From the NCBI GenBank assembly GCA_024226235.1, contig JAAELW010000396.1, positions 1 to 48,651 on the forward strand: a stretch of 48,651 nucleotides of DNA. Reading direction: 5' to 3'. Below are positions 18,181 through 25,800 of the stretch, one piece after another. This stretch comes from a bacterium (lineage in GTDB: Bacteria; Myxococcota_A; UBA9160; UBA6930). The position numbers and the translations under genes are program-made. The notes under the pieces were generated by a model that saw nothing but the letters and a program-made list of their open reading frames with translations, did no database searches and was not told where the DNA came from. How positions within the stretch are numbered: the first letter of the stretch is position 1; each line of letters starts with the position of its first letter.

Positions 18181-19098
18181 ATGGCACTGAAGATTGCGTA
18201 CTTCGGGCAGGCCGCTTTCGGGCGCGATGTGTTGGTACGGCTGCTCGAATCGGGTCACGAGATCGTCGGTGTGTATGCGCCCCGGGAAGGCAAGCGCCCC
18301 GATCCGTTGGCGGAAGAGGCTTTGAGCCGCGGCCTGCGCCTGTTTCGCTACGGGGCGATGCGCCGCCGGGGCGAGCCGATTGCCGAGCGTGTGAGCGAGC
18401 ATTCGGCGCTGGGTGCGGACCTGAACGTGCTCGCGTTCGTGACGATGATCCTGCCCGAGGCCGTGGTCGAGGCACCGCGCCACGGCTCCCTCTGCTTCCA
18501 TCCCTCCTTGCTGCCGCGTTTCCGGGGGGGCAATGCGTTGGCCTGGCAGATCATCGAGGGTGAGCGCGAGGCCGGCGTGAGTGTGTTCCGGCCGGATGCG
18601 GGTATCGATACCGGGCCGATCGTCGTGCAAAAGGGTGGCGTCCGGATCGAGGACCACCACACGGCGGCCAGCCTGTATTTCGAGCAGCTCTACGAGCTGG
18701 GCGTCCTCGCGATGGTCGAAGCGGTCGAGCTCGTCGATCGTGGCGAGGCTGAGTACCGGCCCCAGGACGAGAGCCTGGCGAGTTTTCAGGGGCTCGTCGA
18801 TGACGAGGTTGCGGGGATCGATTGGGAGCGTCCAGTGGACGAGCTCGATCGACGGATTCGAGGCTGCGATCCGTCTCCCGGAGCCCACACGCTGCTGGAA
18901 GGGCAGGAGATCCGTCTGTTCGGAGTGACCCGGGAGTCGGGCTCAGGCGCACCCGGAGAAGTGGTGGGACATGACGACCACTGTGCGCTGGTGGCGGCCA
19001 AGGGCGGTGTGCTCCGCGTGAGTCGCGTGCGCCTGGCAGGCGCGGGCAAACAGCCCGCCGCCGAAGTGCTGAGAATCGGCGCCCAGCTCGGGGGTTGA
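18181..19098 (+). CDS. 10-formyl-THF-dependent formyltransferase, ALDH1L/FDH hydrolase-domain type
   Basis: 305 residues with the formyltransferase Rossmann-like N-domain (KIAYFGQAAFGRDVLVRLLE) and an OB-like C-domain. Catalytic residues are H107 in CFHPSLLPRFRG and D143 in AGIDTGPIVVQ. The pattern APRHGSLCFHPSLLPR and the phrase GADLNVLAF match the N-terminal hydrolase domain of 10-formyltetrahydrofolate dehydrogenase (ALDH1L1 H106/D142) better than methionyl-tRNA formyltransferase, which has an Asn before the His. It may release formate and THF or formylate an amino-sugar; the neighbouring acyltransferase favours a sugar-modifying role. No aldehyde dehydrogenase domain is attached. Confidence 0.8.
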   Translation: MALKIAYFGQAAFGRDVLVRLLESGHEIVGVYAPREGKRPDPLAEEALSRGLRLFRYGAMRRRGEPIAERVSEHSALGADLNVLAFVTMILPEAVVEAPRHGSLCFHPSLLPRFRGGNALAWQIIEGEREAGVSVFRPDAGIDTGPIVVQKGGVRIEDHHTAASLYFEQLYELGVLAMVEAVELVDRGEAEYRPQDESLASFQGLVDDEVAGIDWERPVDELDRRIRGCDPSPGAHTLLEGQEIRLFGVTRESGSGAPGEVVGHDDHCALVAAKGGVLRVSRVRLAGAGKQPAAEVLRIGAQLGG

Positions 19099-19100
19099 GA

Positions 19101-19120
19101 CTCCGGCCCCGCTTCTTGAC
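19101..19120. repeat. Degenerate copy of the CCGGCCCC...CTTAAC repeat
   Basis: CTCCGGCCCCGCTTCTTGAC lies 3 bases past a plus-strand stop. It differs from 46917-46936 at 2 of 20 positions and resembles the core of the terminal 31-bp repeat. Both degenerate copies sit in the same place and orientation, immediately 3' of a plus-strand gene. Confidence 0.6.
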
Positions 19121-19147
19121 CCCGAGGGGATGACGCGTTGCGTCCAC

Positions 19148-19175
19148 TTGCGTCGTGGGCGAAAGGGATTATTTT
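19148..19175 (+). promoter_or_regulatory. Candidate fusA promoter
   Basis: In the 307-base gap 19099-19405, TTGCGT (19148-19153) and TATTTT (19170-19175) are separated by 16 bases, in the only AT-rich patch of the gap. The match to sigma-70 boxes is partial (3/6 and 4/6). The rest of the gap shows no convincing gene; only a short low-quality open frame runs through it. Confidence 0.3.
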
Positions 19176-19405
19176 CCGTGGCGTCTCACGGGGTGGCTGC
19201 GCTCGACCGATCTAGCACCTGGGCTATGGGATGCTTCGGCACCCGCGCCTTCCAAGCCCCTCCTGGACGATCTTGATGACGCCCGACTGGAGGCGTTCCA
19301 TCGCGATGGAGCGTTGCCGGCTGGGCCTGCTTCACTCGCAAACCCGTTTACCCATTGCAGGGCGCCTCGCGAAGGGGCCCCGGCGAGCTTTCGGCGGACC
19401 AGGCC

Positions 19406-21499
19406 ATGATCACCGACCTCGAGAAGATCCGGAACATCGGCATCAGTGCCCACATCGATTCCGGCAAGACCACGCTTACCGAGAGGATCCTCTTCTATAC
19501 GAACCGGATTCACCGTATCGCCGAGGTTCGCGGTAAGGATGGTGTCGGCGCCACGATGGACCACATGGAGCTCGAGAAGGAGCGCGGCATCACGATTACG
19601 TCCGCCGCGACCCACACCGAGTGGAACAATCACCACGTCAACATCATCGATACGCCCGGGCACGTCGACTTCACCATCGAGGTGGAGCGTTCCTTGCGCG
19701 TGCTCGATGGCGCGGTGCTGATCCTCTGTGGTGTCGCTGGTGTGCAGAGCCAGTCGATGACCGTCGACCGGCAGATGAAGCGCTACAAGGTCCCCCGCAT
19801 CGCCTTCATCAACAAACTCGACCGTTCCGGGGCGAACCCACGCAAGGTCGTCGATGGATTGCGCGAGAAGCTGCGCCACAACGCAGTCATGATGCAGTTG
19901 CCGATCGGCCTCGAAAACGAATTCTCCGGCGTGGTCGACCTGGTCACCATGAAGGCCATGCGTTTCGAAGGAGACAATGGCGAGGACGTGGTGGTGGAGG
20001 AAATCCCCTCCGATCTGCAGGGCGAGGCAGAGGTCGCCCGCGAAGAGATGCTCGACGCGGTCTCGATGTTCTCGGATGACCTGATGGAGGCGATTCTCGA
20101 CGAAAAGGTCAGCGAAGAACTGATCCACGAGGCCGTGCGCAACGGAGTGCTCTCCCTCGAGCTCACACCCGTCTACCTGGGATCTGCCTACAAGAACAAG
20201 GGCGTGCAGCCGCTGCTCGATGCGGTCACCTCCTACCTGCCGAGCCCTTTGGAGGTGGAGAATACCGGCATCGACCTCTCGAACGACGAGCAGTCGATCG
20301 TGATCGAAAGCGAGCCGGGCAAGCCGTTGGTTTCTCTCGCATTCAAGCTCGAAGACGGACGCTACGGGCAGCTGACCTACATCCGGATCTACCAGGGCAC
20401 GATGACCCGCGGTGGCAACATCTTCAATGCGCGCACGAAGAAGCGCCACAAGATCGGGCGCCTCGTGCGCATGCACTCGAATGATATGGAGGAGATCGAG
20501 GAGGCCGCCGCAGGCGATATCGTCGCGCTCTTCGGTATCGATTGCGCCTCCGGCGATACGTTCACCGATGGTTCGGTCGACGTGGCCATGAGCGCTATGC
20601 ACGTGCCGGATCCGGTGATCTCGGTTGCGATCAAGTGCACGGACCAGAAGGCCCAGGCCAACATGTCCAAGGCTCTCGGCCGCTTCGTGCGTGAGGATCC
20701 GACCTTCCGCACCCAGGTGGACCAGGAGAGCGGCGAGACGGTCATTTCCGGGATGGGTGAGCTCCATCTCGAGGTCTACGTCGAGCGCATGAAGCGCGAG
20801 TACCAGGTCGAGCTCGAGACCGGTGCGCCCCAGGTGGCCTACCGGGAGACGATCTCCCAGCGCGCGGACTACAACTACGTCCACAAGAAGCAGACCGGTG
20901 GCTCGGGCCAGTACGGCAAGATCGCTGGCTATATGGAGCCACTGACCGACGGCAACGAGTTCGAGTTCTCGAGTGAGGTGCGTGGAGGCTCCGTCCCGAC
21001 CGAGTACATCCCGTCGGTGGAGAAGGGCTTTGCCCAGATGCTCGAAAAGGGTCGCCTGATCGGCTTCCCGGTCATCGGCTTGAAGGTCGTGCTGAACGAT
21101 GGTTCGAGCCACTCGGTGGATTCATCGGACATGGCCTTCCAGGCTGCGGCCCGGGGCGCATTCCGAGAGATCTATGGCAGGGCCAAGCCGATCATCCTCG
21201 AGCCCGTAATGAAGCTGGCAGTCGAAGGCCCGATCGAATTCCAGGGCGCAGTGATCAAGACCATCATGCAGCGCCGCGGCAACGTGATCGGTACCACGGA
21301 GGACGATGGGTTCTGTACCATCGAAGCTGATGTTCCCCTTTCTGAGATGTTCGGCTACGCGACCGATCTGCGCTCCGTGACCCAGGGCAAAGCCGAATTC
21401 ACGCTCGAGTTTTCGAAGTACTCGCCGGTTCCCGGTGACGTGAAGAAGGACCTGATGGAGAAGTACCAGGATCGCCGCCAGGTCGACGACGAGGAGTAA
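19406..21499 (+). CDS. fusA: Elongation factor G, spd/mitochondrial EF-G1 type
   Basis: 697 residues with the five EF-G domains. G1 is AHIDSGKT (15-22), G2 the RGITI loop, G3 DTPGH and G4 NKLD. Domain II includes [17 protein letters not shown] and domain [11 protein letters not shown]. The segments [36 protein letters not shown] and [15 protein letters not shown] match mitochondrial EF-G1 (GFM1) more closely than the usual bacterial HIDAGKTT...GEVHDGAATMD form. This corresponds to the spdEFG1 subfamily known from spirochaetes, planctomycetes and delta-proteobacteria, which works in translocation while a partner EF-G2 handles recycling. The ATG at 19406 is used; a TTG at 19355 is less likely. 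The next gene starts 9 bases after the stop. Confidence 0.95.
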   Translation: MITDLEKIRNIGISAHIDSGKTTLTERILFYTNRIHRIAEVRGKDGVGATMDHMELEKERGITITSAATHTEWNNHHVNIIDTPGHVDFTIEVERSLRVLDGAVLILCGVAGVQSQSMTVDRQMKRYKVPRIAFINKLDRSGANPRKVVDGLREKLRHNAVMMQLPIGLENEFSGVVDLVTMKAMRFEGDNGEDVVVEEIPSDLQGEAEVAREEMLDAVSMFSDDLMEAILDEKVSEELIHEAVRNGVLSLELTPVYLGSAYKNKGVQPLLDAVTSYLPSPLEVENTGIDLSNDEQSIVIESEPGKPLVSLAFKLEDGRYGQLTYIRIYQGTMTRGGNIFNARTKKRHKIGRLVRMHSNDMEEIEEAAAGDIVALFGIDCASGDTFTDGSVDVAMSAMHVPDPVISVAIKCTDQKAQANMSKALGRFVREDPTFRTQVDQESGETVISGMGELHLEVYVERMKREYQVELETGAPQVAYRETISQRADYNYVHKKQTGGSGQYGKIAGYMEPLTDGNEFEFSSEVRGGSVPTEYIPSVEKGFAQMLEKGRLIGFPVIGLKVVLNDGSSHSVDSSDMAFQAAARGAFREIYGRAKPIILEPVMKLAVEGPIEFQGAVIKTIMQRRGNVIGTTEDDGFCTIEADVPLSEMFGYATDLRSVTQGKAEFTLEFSKYSPVPGDVKKDLMEKYQDRRQVDDEE

Positions 21500-21508
21500 T
21501 ACCCCCCC

Positions 21509-22198
21509 ATGGATTCGAAATTCCTGAACGCCAGGAGCCCGTTGCGGCTGCTGGAGAAAGGCCTCCACGGAGGTCTCGGCGTCGGCAACCTCGGCCTGGT
21601 GGTCGCAGGTCCGGGAGTCGGGAAGACCCCGTTTCTCGTCGGTGTGGCTCTCGACGATCTGCTCCGCGGCAAGCCCGTTCTGCATGTGGCTCTCGACCAG
21701 ACCGTGGCCCATACCCGTGCCTACTATGACACGGTGTTCGACGACTACGCTTCCAACGCCCACCTCGACGACGAGGCCGTGGTCCACATCGACGTGGATC
21801 GGCTCCGCAGCATCCGTGCCTACACGCCCCAGGGCTTCGATGCGGCCAAGCTCCGCGACGCCATCAAGCGCGAGAGCGAGGCGGGTCAGGCACCCCGGGT
21901 AGTGATTCTCGAGGGATACGACGTCGCCGGAGCCCAGGCCGCAGAGCTCGGTGATCTGCGGAGCCTGGCCAAGGAGCAGGAGCTCGAAATCTGGATCTCG
22001 GTTGCCTGCAATACGGAGAGGATCTCCGAGCTCCCGCCCGAGGTCGGCCACGGCCAGGACCCCTTCGACGTGATCCTGGTCCTCGAACCCGGCCCCGAGA
22101 GCGTCAAGCTGCGGGCGCTGAAGGACCATGACAACCCGGACGTGGCGAACCTCCACGTCGCGCTCGATCCGAAGACCCTGCTGCTGACGCGCAGCTGA
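21509..22198 (+). CDS. RecA/KaiC-like P-loop ATPase of unknown role
   Basis: 229 residues, mostly one RecA-type ATPase core. Walker A is GPGVGKTP (34-41), followed by FLVGVALDDLLRGKPVLHV, the KaiC/RadA-like strand after the P-loop. A Walker-B-like strand lies at VVILEG. There are no extra domains, no signal peptide and no membrane helix. It starts 9 bases after fusA, with a run of seven C between the stop and the ATG and a GAGGAG in the end of fusA that can serve as ribosome site, suggesting co-expression with EF-G. I do not recognise a named family. A role in ribosome-linked regulation is a guess from context only. Confidence 0.6.
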   Translation: MDSKFLNARSPLRLLEKGLHGGLGVGNLGLVVAGPGVGKTPFLVGVALDDLLRGKPVLHVALDQTVAHTRAYYDTVFDDYASNAHLDDEAVVHIDVDRLRSIRAYTPQGFDAAKLRDAIKRESEAGQAPRVVILEGYDVAGAQAAELGDLRSLAKEQELEIWISVACNTERISELPPEVGHGQDPFDVILVLEPGPESVKLRALKDHDNPDVANLHVALDPKTLLLTRS

Positions 22199-22232
22199 CG
22201 AGAACCCCACCGGTGCCGACGCGCAGCTGACG
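22186..22232. repeat. Short direct repeat at the end of the ATPase gene
   Basis: GACGCGCAGCTGACG occurs at 22186-22200 and again at 22218-22232, a 32-base period; identity extends to 21 of 23 bases. The first copy contains the TGA stop of the ATPase gene. It resembles the other gene-end duplications in this window and lies between convergent genes. Confidence 0.7.
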
Positions 22233-22248
22233 GGAACTCCGCTTGGTT

Positions 22249-22950
22249 TCAGGCAGGTTCGGGCCAACTCCCCGAGACCAGCGCTGCGCGGAGTTGTTCG
22301 GGGTCGGGCAGTATGATGCGGCGCCCGTCGATTCGCGCGAGGCCGCGCTCGGTCAGAACGCCGAGTGATTGGTTCACGGTCTGGCGGCTGCAACCCACCA
22401 GGTTGGCCAGCTCGGTCTGGGTGAAGATGTTTTCGATGTGGATCCCGTCCTCGCGCAGCGTGCCAAAATGATCGGCCAGCTCCAACAGGATTCGGCAGAG
22501 GCGCTTCCGGGCGTCGTCGAAGACCAGTCCCTCCACGCGGCGTTCGAGATCCTTCATGCGGCTGCCCACTTGTCTGGCCACCTCGGAGGCCACGTCCAGC
22601 TGGGAACCGAGAAGCTCGCGGAAGACGTCGACGGGCAGCTTCCAGACGACCGATTCCTCGACGGCTTCTGCGTAGCTTTCGCGTTCCTGGTGGGTCACCG
22701 CCGCCAGCTCACCGAAGACCTCGCCCGGAAGCACATACCCGAAAGTCGTCTCGGCACCGTCGGCGGAGGCGCGAAAGATCCGCACTCGTCCCGACTGAAG
22801 CAGGTAGACGAAGCGGGGCTCGGTGCTAGGGCGAAACACGGTCTCCGACGCTGAAAAGGCCTCGGCGCGGCTGCGATTTTCCAGCTGGGCGCGATCCACC
22901 TCTGATAGCCGGCGCAACCAATCGATCTCATTGAGATGCCAGATGCTCAT
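22249..22950 (-). CDS. Crp/Fnr-family transcriptional regulator
   Basis: 233 residues. An N-terminal cyclic-nucleotide-binding-like beta-roll (FVYLLQSGRVRIFR, GYVLPGEVFGELAAV) is followed by a long dimerisation helix and a winged helix-turn-helix (FTQTELANLVGCSRQTVNQS, about 176-195). There is no Fnr-type N-terminal cysteine cluster, so no iron-sulphur sensor. The recognition helix reads SRQTVNQSL where CRP has SRETVGRIL, so two base-contacting residues differ. It is divergent from the GT20 gene, and a TGTCG-N6-CGACA palindrome lies 27 bases before its start, suggesting autoregulation. The effector is unknown. Confidence 0.88.
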   Translation of the reverse strand: MSIWHLNEIDWLRRLSEVDRAQLENRSRAEAFSASETVFRPSTEPRFVYLLQSGRVRIFRASADGAETTFGYVLPGEVFGELAAVTHQERESYAEAVEESVVWKLPVDVFRELLGSQLDVASEVARQVGSRMKDLERRVEGLVFDDARKRLCRILLELADHFGTLREDGIHIENIFTQTELANLVGCSRQTVNQSLGVLTERGLARIDGRRIILPDPEQLRAALVSGSWPEPA

Positions 22951-22977
22951 CGCGCGTTCCCCAACCCCAGAGGCCGA

Positions 22978-22993
22978 TGTCGGTCCGACGACA
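22978..22993. promoter_or_regulatory. CRP-type palindromic operator candidate
   Basis: TGTCG (22978-22982), six bases, then CGACA (22989-22993): the 5-6-5 geometry of CRP/FNR sites with altered half-sites (CRP uses TGTGA/TCACA). The symmetry extends one more base on each side (A...T). It lies in the 128-base region between the Crp-like gene and the divergent GT20 gene, about 85 bases before the latter. Confidence 0.6.
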
Positions 22994-23078
22994 TGCTACC
23001 GCGCTTTCACCGGAGTCCGCTGCCTGACAGACAAGAAGTACTCGGGAGGTGTAGCCTGGAGACGCCAAGGGGGGAGTC

Positions 23079-24479
23079 GTGGCAAACGCGAATCCGGCAT
23101 TCGACCCGTCAGGGCCGATTGCGATCGTGACCGACATGCTGCCCAGGTCTCAGGTGGCGACGGATGTCGGCAACGGAGGGGCGCCGACGCTCCGCGGTCT
23201 GCACGCTGCGCTCGGCTCGGCCTTCCGAAAGCGTGGAGGGGTATGGCTGGGCTGGCCGGGCACCGGTGCGGAGCCTTCGGTGGTTCGCGGTGCTCCCTAT
23301 CGGGCGGAAGTCGTCGAGCTCGATGGTCTGGATACCGAGCGATGGCACTGCGGTTTCTCCGCGGGTTCGTTGTGGCCGCTGTTGCACTCCATGCCGGGGC
23401 ACCTTGGTTTCCATCGCGCCGACTGGTTGGCCTATGACGAGGTGAACGCCCGGTTCGCCGCCAGGGCTGCTGGCGTATTGCCAGACGTGGAAACGGTCTG
23501 GTTCCACGGCCACCAACTGCTGCGCGCACCGCACCACCTGCGCGAGGTCTGCCCCGGGGCGCGGATCCACTTCTTCCTGCACACCCCGTTTCCGCCGCTC
23601 GACGTGTTCGAAACCCTCGCGCATGGTGAGGATCTGCTGCACAGCCTGGCCGCCTGCGATCTGATCGGATTCCAGACCGGGCGCCACGTGCGGAACTTCC
23701 TCGACTGCGCAGCAGCGGTGGGGGGGATCGAGGCGCTGCCGGAGTGGCGCATCCTGCTCTCCGAGCACGGTGAGAGCCGGGTTGGCGTTTTTCCGATGGG
23801 CATCGACTGGGCCAGGTACGAAGACGCGGCCGAGGCCGCGCCACGCGTAGCCAGGAGTCCGGAGCGCACGATCTTCGCGGTCGACCGCCTCGCACCGACG
23901 ACCGGGGTTCCGGAGAGACTGCGCGCGTTCGATCTCCTGCTCGAGCGCCACCCGCGCTGGCGCGAGAAGGTCTCGCTGCTCCAGGTGGTGGCTTCGGCGG
24001 CGGATGCATGCGATGACCACGCGGAGTTGAAGAGCGAAGTGGACGGCCTCGTCGGTCGGGTGAACGGGCGCTTTGGCACCGCAGGTTGGTTGCCCGTCCG
24101 CTACATGACGCACGACCTTCCCCATGAGGAACTGTGCGCACTGTACCGCGACGCGGATATCGGTCTGGCGACCCCGCTGCGCGATGGAATGAACCTGGTT
24201 TCGAAGGAGTTCGTGGCTTGCCAGGTGGATGAGCCGGGCGTGTTGGTGTTGTCACGTACTGCGGGAGCGGCAGAGACGATGCACGAAGCCGTGCTCGTGA
24301 ACCCCTACGACACGGAGGCTACGGCGGATGCACTCGACGCCGCCCTCTCCATCGAGCCGGATGAGCGCCGAATTCGGATGTCGGCTCTCCGGGCGCGGGA
24401 GCGGGCCTCGGATGCGGCTCATTGGGCGGACCACTTCCTGGCCTCTGCAGCGGGGCTCCCTCATCACCGGATCCAATAG
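23079..24479 (+). CDS. GT20 glycosyltransferase, divergent trehalose-6-phosphate synthase (OtsA-like)
   Basis: 466 residues with the GT20 frame: VWLGWPG (55-61), SLWPLLHSMPG, YDEVNARFA, FFLHTPFPPLDVF, CDLIGFQTGRHVRNFL, VFPMGID and DGMNLVSKEFVA. Two functional sites are changed. VDRLAPTTG replaces VxRLDYxKG, keeping the Arg (R270) but losing the Lys that contacts donor phosphate (T275). WFHGHQ (141-146) replaces WIHDYH, losing the acceptor-binding Asp. The N-terminal loop also differs (DMLPRS for SNRLPV). It may therefore use another donor or acceptor (as in glucosylglycerol-phosphate synthase relatives) or be weakly active. The GTG start follows a GGGGGAG. It is divergent from a Crp-like regulator that probably controls it. 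No OtsB phosphatase is nearby. Confidence 0.75.
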   Translation: MANANPAFDPSGPIAIVTDMLPRSQVATDVGNGGAPTLRGLHAALGSAFRKRGGVWLGWPGTGAEPSVVRGAPYRAEVVELDGLDTERWHCGFSAGSLWPLLHSMPGHLGFHRADWLAYDEVNARFAARAAGVLPDVETVWFHGHQLLRAPHHLREVCPGARIHFFLHTPFPPLDVFETLAHGEDLLHSLAACDLIGFQTGRHVRNFLDCAAAVGGIEALPEWRILLSEHGESRVGVFPMGIDWARYEDAAEAAPRVARSPERTIFAVDRLAPTTGVPERLRAFDLLLERHPRWREKVSLLQVVASAADACDDHAELKSEVDGLVGRVNGRFGTAGWLPVRYMTHDLPHEELCALYRDADIGLATPLRDGMNLVSKEFVACQVDEPGVLVLSRTAGAAETMHEAVLVNPYDTEATADALDAALSIEPDERRIRMSALRARERASDAAHWADHFLASAAGLPHHRIQ

Positions 24480-24554
24480 CCTCTGGCGTCGTGAACTCTA
24501 GATCGGAGAGGGTGTCCCCGCGACACGTGCTGCCCAGAGTGGCATCATGATGCG

Positions 24555-25787
24555 ATGACCGCCCCCACTCTGTTCCTGCTCGTCAGTCTGGTCGGTGCGG
24601 CCTTCACCGTCAGTGCCCTCGTCCAGGCTCGTCGCCTGGCCGCCTTCAGCTTGCCCTACTTCATGGGTGCCTGGCTGACGGGCGAGCTGCCTCTCCACCA
24701 TCTGGCCTGGCAGGCCGCGGCCACACTCGCGTTCGGCGCCTTCGGTGCGTTCGAGTCTGCGGCAGGGCTATTCGGCCTGGCCATCACGTTTGCGAGCTGG
24801 ACGGGGCTGCTGGTCGTTCACGGCAAGGCGATCGCTGCCCGCGAGGCGACTCGCGGCGTGCTTGCGGAGCACGGTCTGGTACCGGATGGGGACGTTTCCC
24901 CCTGGCATGGGCTTCGTCCCTTCCGAATGAAGCGGCCCGGCGTCGAGATCCTGCGCGGGCGGGAGTACGGTCCGTCGCTGCCCGGCGACAAGGGCCGCCG
25001 CAACGAGCTAGACATCGTGCGGCCCCGCGAGCCCGGTAGCGGCCGTCCGGCCTTGCTTCAGGTGCACGGTGGCGGCTGGGTGATGGGAGAGAAGGAGCAG
25101 CAGGGCCAGCCGCTGATGCACCACCTGGCCGAGCGTGGTTGGGTCTGTTTCGCGCCCAACTACCGCCTCTCGCCGAAGGCCACGTTCCCAGATCACATCG
25201 TGGACGTGAAGCGTGCGTTGGTCTGGATCCGCGAGCATGCCGAGGAGTTCGGTATCGATCCGGATTTCATCGCCGTGACCGGTGGCTCGGCGGGAGGGCA
25301 CCTGGCGGCGCTAAGTGCTCTCTCCCAGAACGATCCGGCCTTCCAGCCCGGCTTTGAACAGGGCGATACGAGGATCTCCGCAGCCGTGCCGTTCTATGGC
25401 GTCTACGATTTCCTGGATCGCGACGGGATCCGCGGCTCCCAGACCATGGCACCATTGCTCGCGAAGCTTGTGCTCAAGTGCACTCCCGAAGAGAACCCGG
25501 AACTCTGGGATGCCGCCTCGCCGCTCTCCCGGGTGTCGACCGATGCGCCGCCTTTCCTGGTGGTTCAGGGCACTCACGATTCGCTGGTCTTCGTCGAGGA
25601 GGCTCGCCGCTTCGTCGAAGCGTTGCGCGAGAAATCCAAGAGTCCGGTGCTCTACCTGGAACTCGATGGCGCCCAACACGCGTTCGAGGTCTTCCACTCG
25701 GTGCGTTCAGCTCATGCGATCCACGCCGCGACGACCTTCTTGGAGGATGTCCATCGCGGATACCGTGAATTGGCCGAGCGAGACTAG
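24555..25787 (+). CDS. Membrane-anchored HSL-family esterase/lipase (alpha/beta hydrolase)
   Basis: 410 residues. The first ~100 contain hydrophobic segments (LFLLVSLVGAAFTVSALV and ATLAFGAFGAFE...GLAITFASWTGLL) likely to anchor it in the inner membrane. The hydrolase domain has the oxyanion motif HGGGW, the nucleophile elbow GGSAGG, an Asp in QGTHDSLVF and a His in DGAQHAFEVF, which together define the hormone-sensitive-lipase (bacterial HSL) class of carboxylesterases. Its stop TAG is embedded in the AGGAG of the WS/DGAT gene downstream, so the two are one unit. It probably hydrolyses short-chain or neutral-lipid esters in concert with that acyltransferase. Confidence 0.87.
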   Translation: MTAPTLFLLVSLVGAAFTVSALVQARRLAAFSLPYFMGAWLTGELPLHHLAWQAAATLAFGAFGAFESAAGLFGLAITFASWTGLLVVHGKAIAAREATRGVLAEHGLVPDGDVSPWHGLRPFRMKRPGVEILRGREYGPSLPGDKGRRNELDIVRPREPGSGRPALLQVHGGGWVMGEKEQQGQPLMHHLAERGWVCFAPNYRLSPKATFPDHIVDVKRALVWIREHAEEFGIDPDFIAVTGGSAGGHLAALSALSQNDPAFQPGFEQGDTRISAAVPFYGVYDFLDRDGIRGSQTMAPLLAKLVLKCTPEENPELWDAASPLSRVSTDAPPFLVVQGTHDSLVFVEEARRFVEALREKSKSPVLYLELDGAQHAFEVFHSVRSAHAIHAATTFLEDVHRGYRELAERD

Positions 25788-25800
25788 GAGTACGACCGGC

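Noticed and set aside
19155-19409. An 84-codon plus-strand frame upstream of fusA
   Set aside because: Low-complexity composition, no ribosome site and no similarity; overlaps the fusA start.
19169-21112. A 647-codon minus-strand open frame opposite fusA
   Set aside because: Antisense shadow of EF-G; no family similarity, and third-position GC bias belongs to the plus strand.
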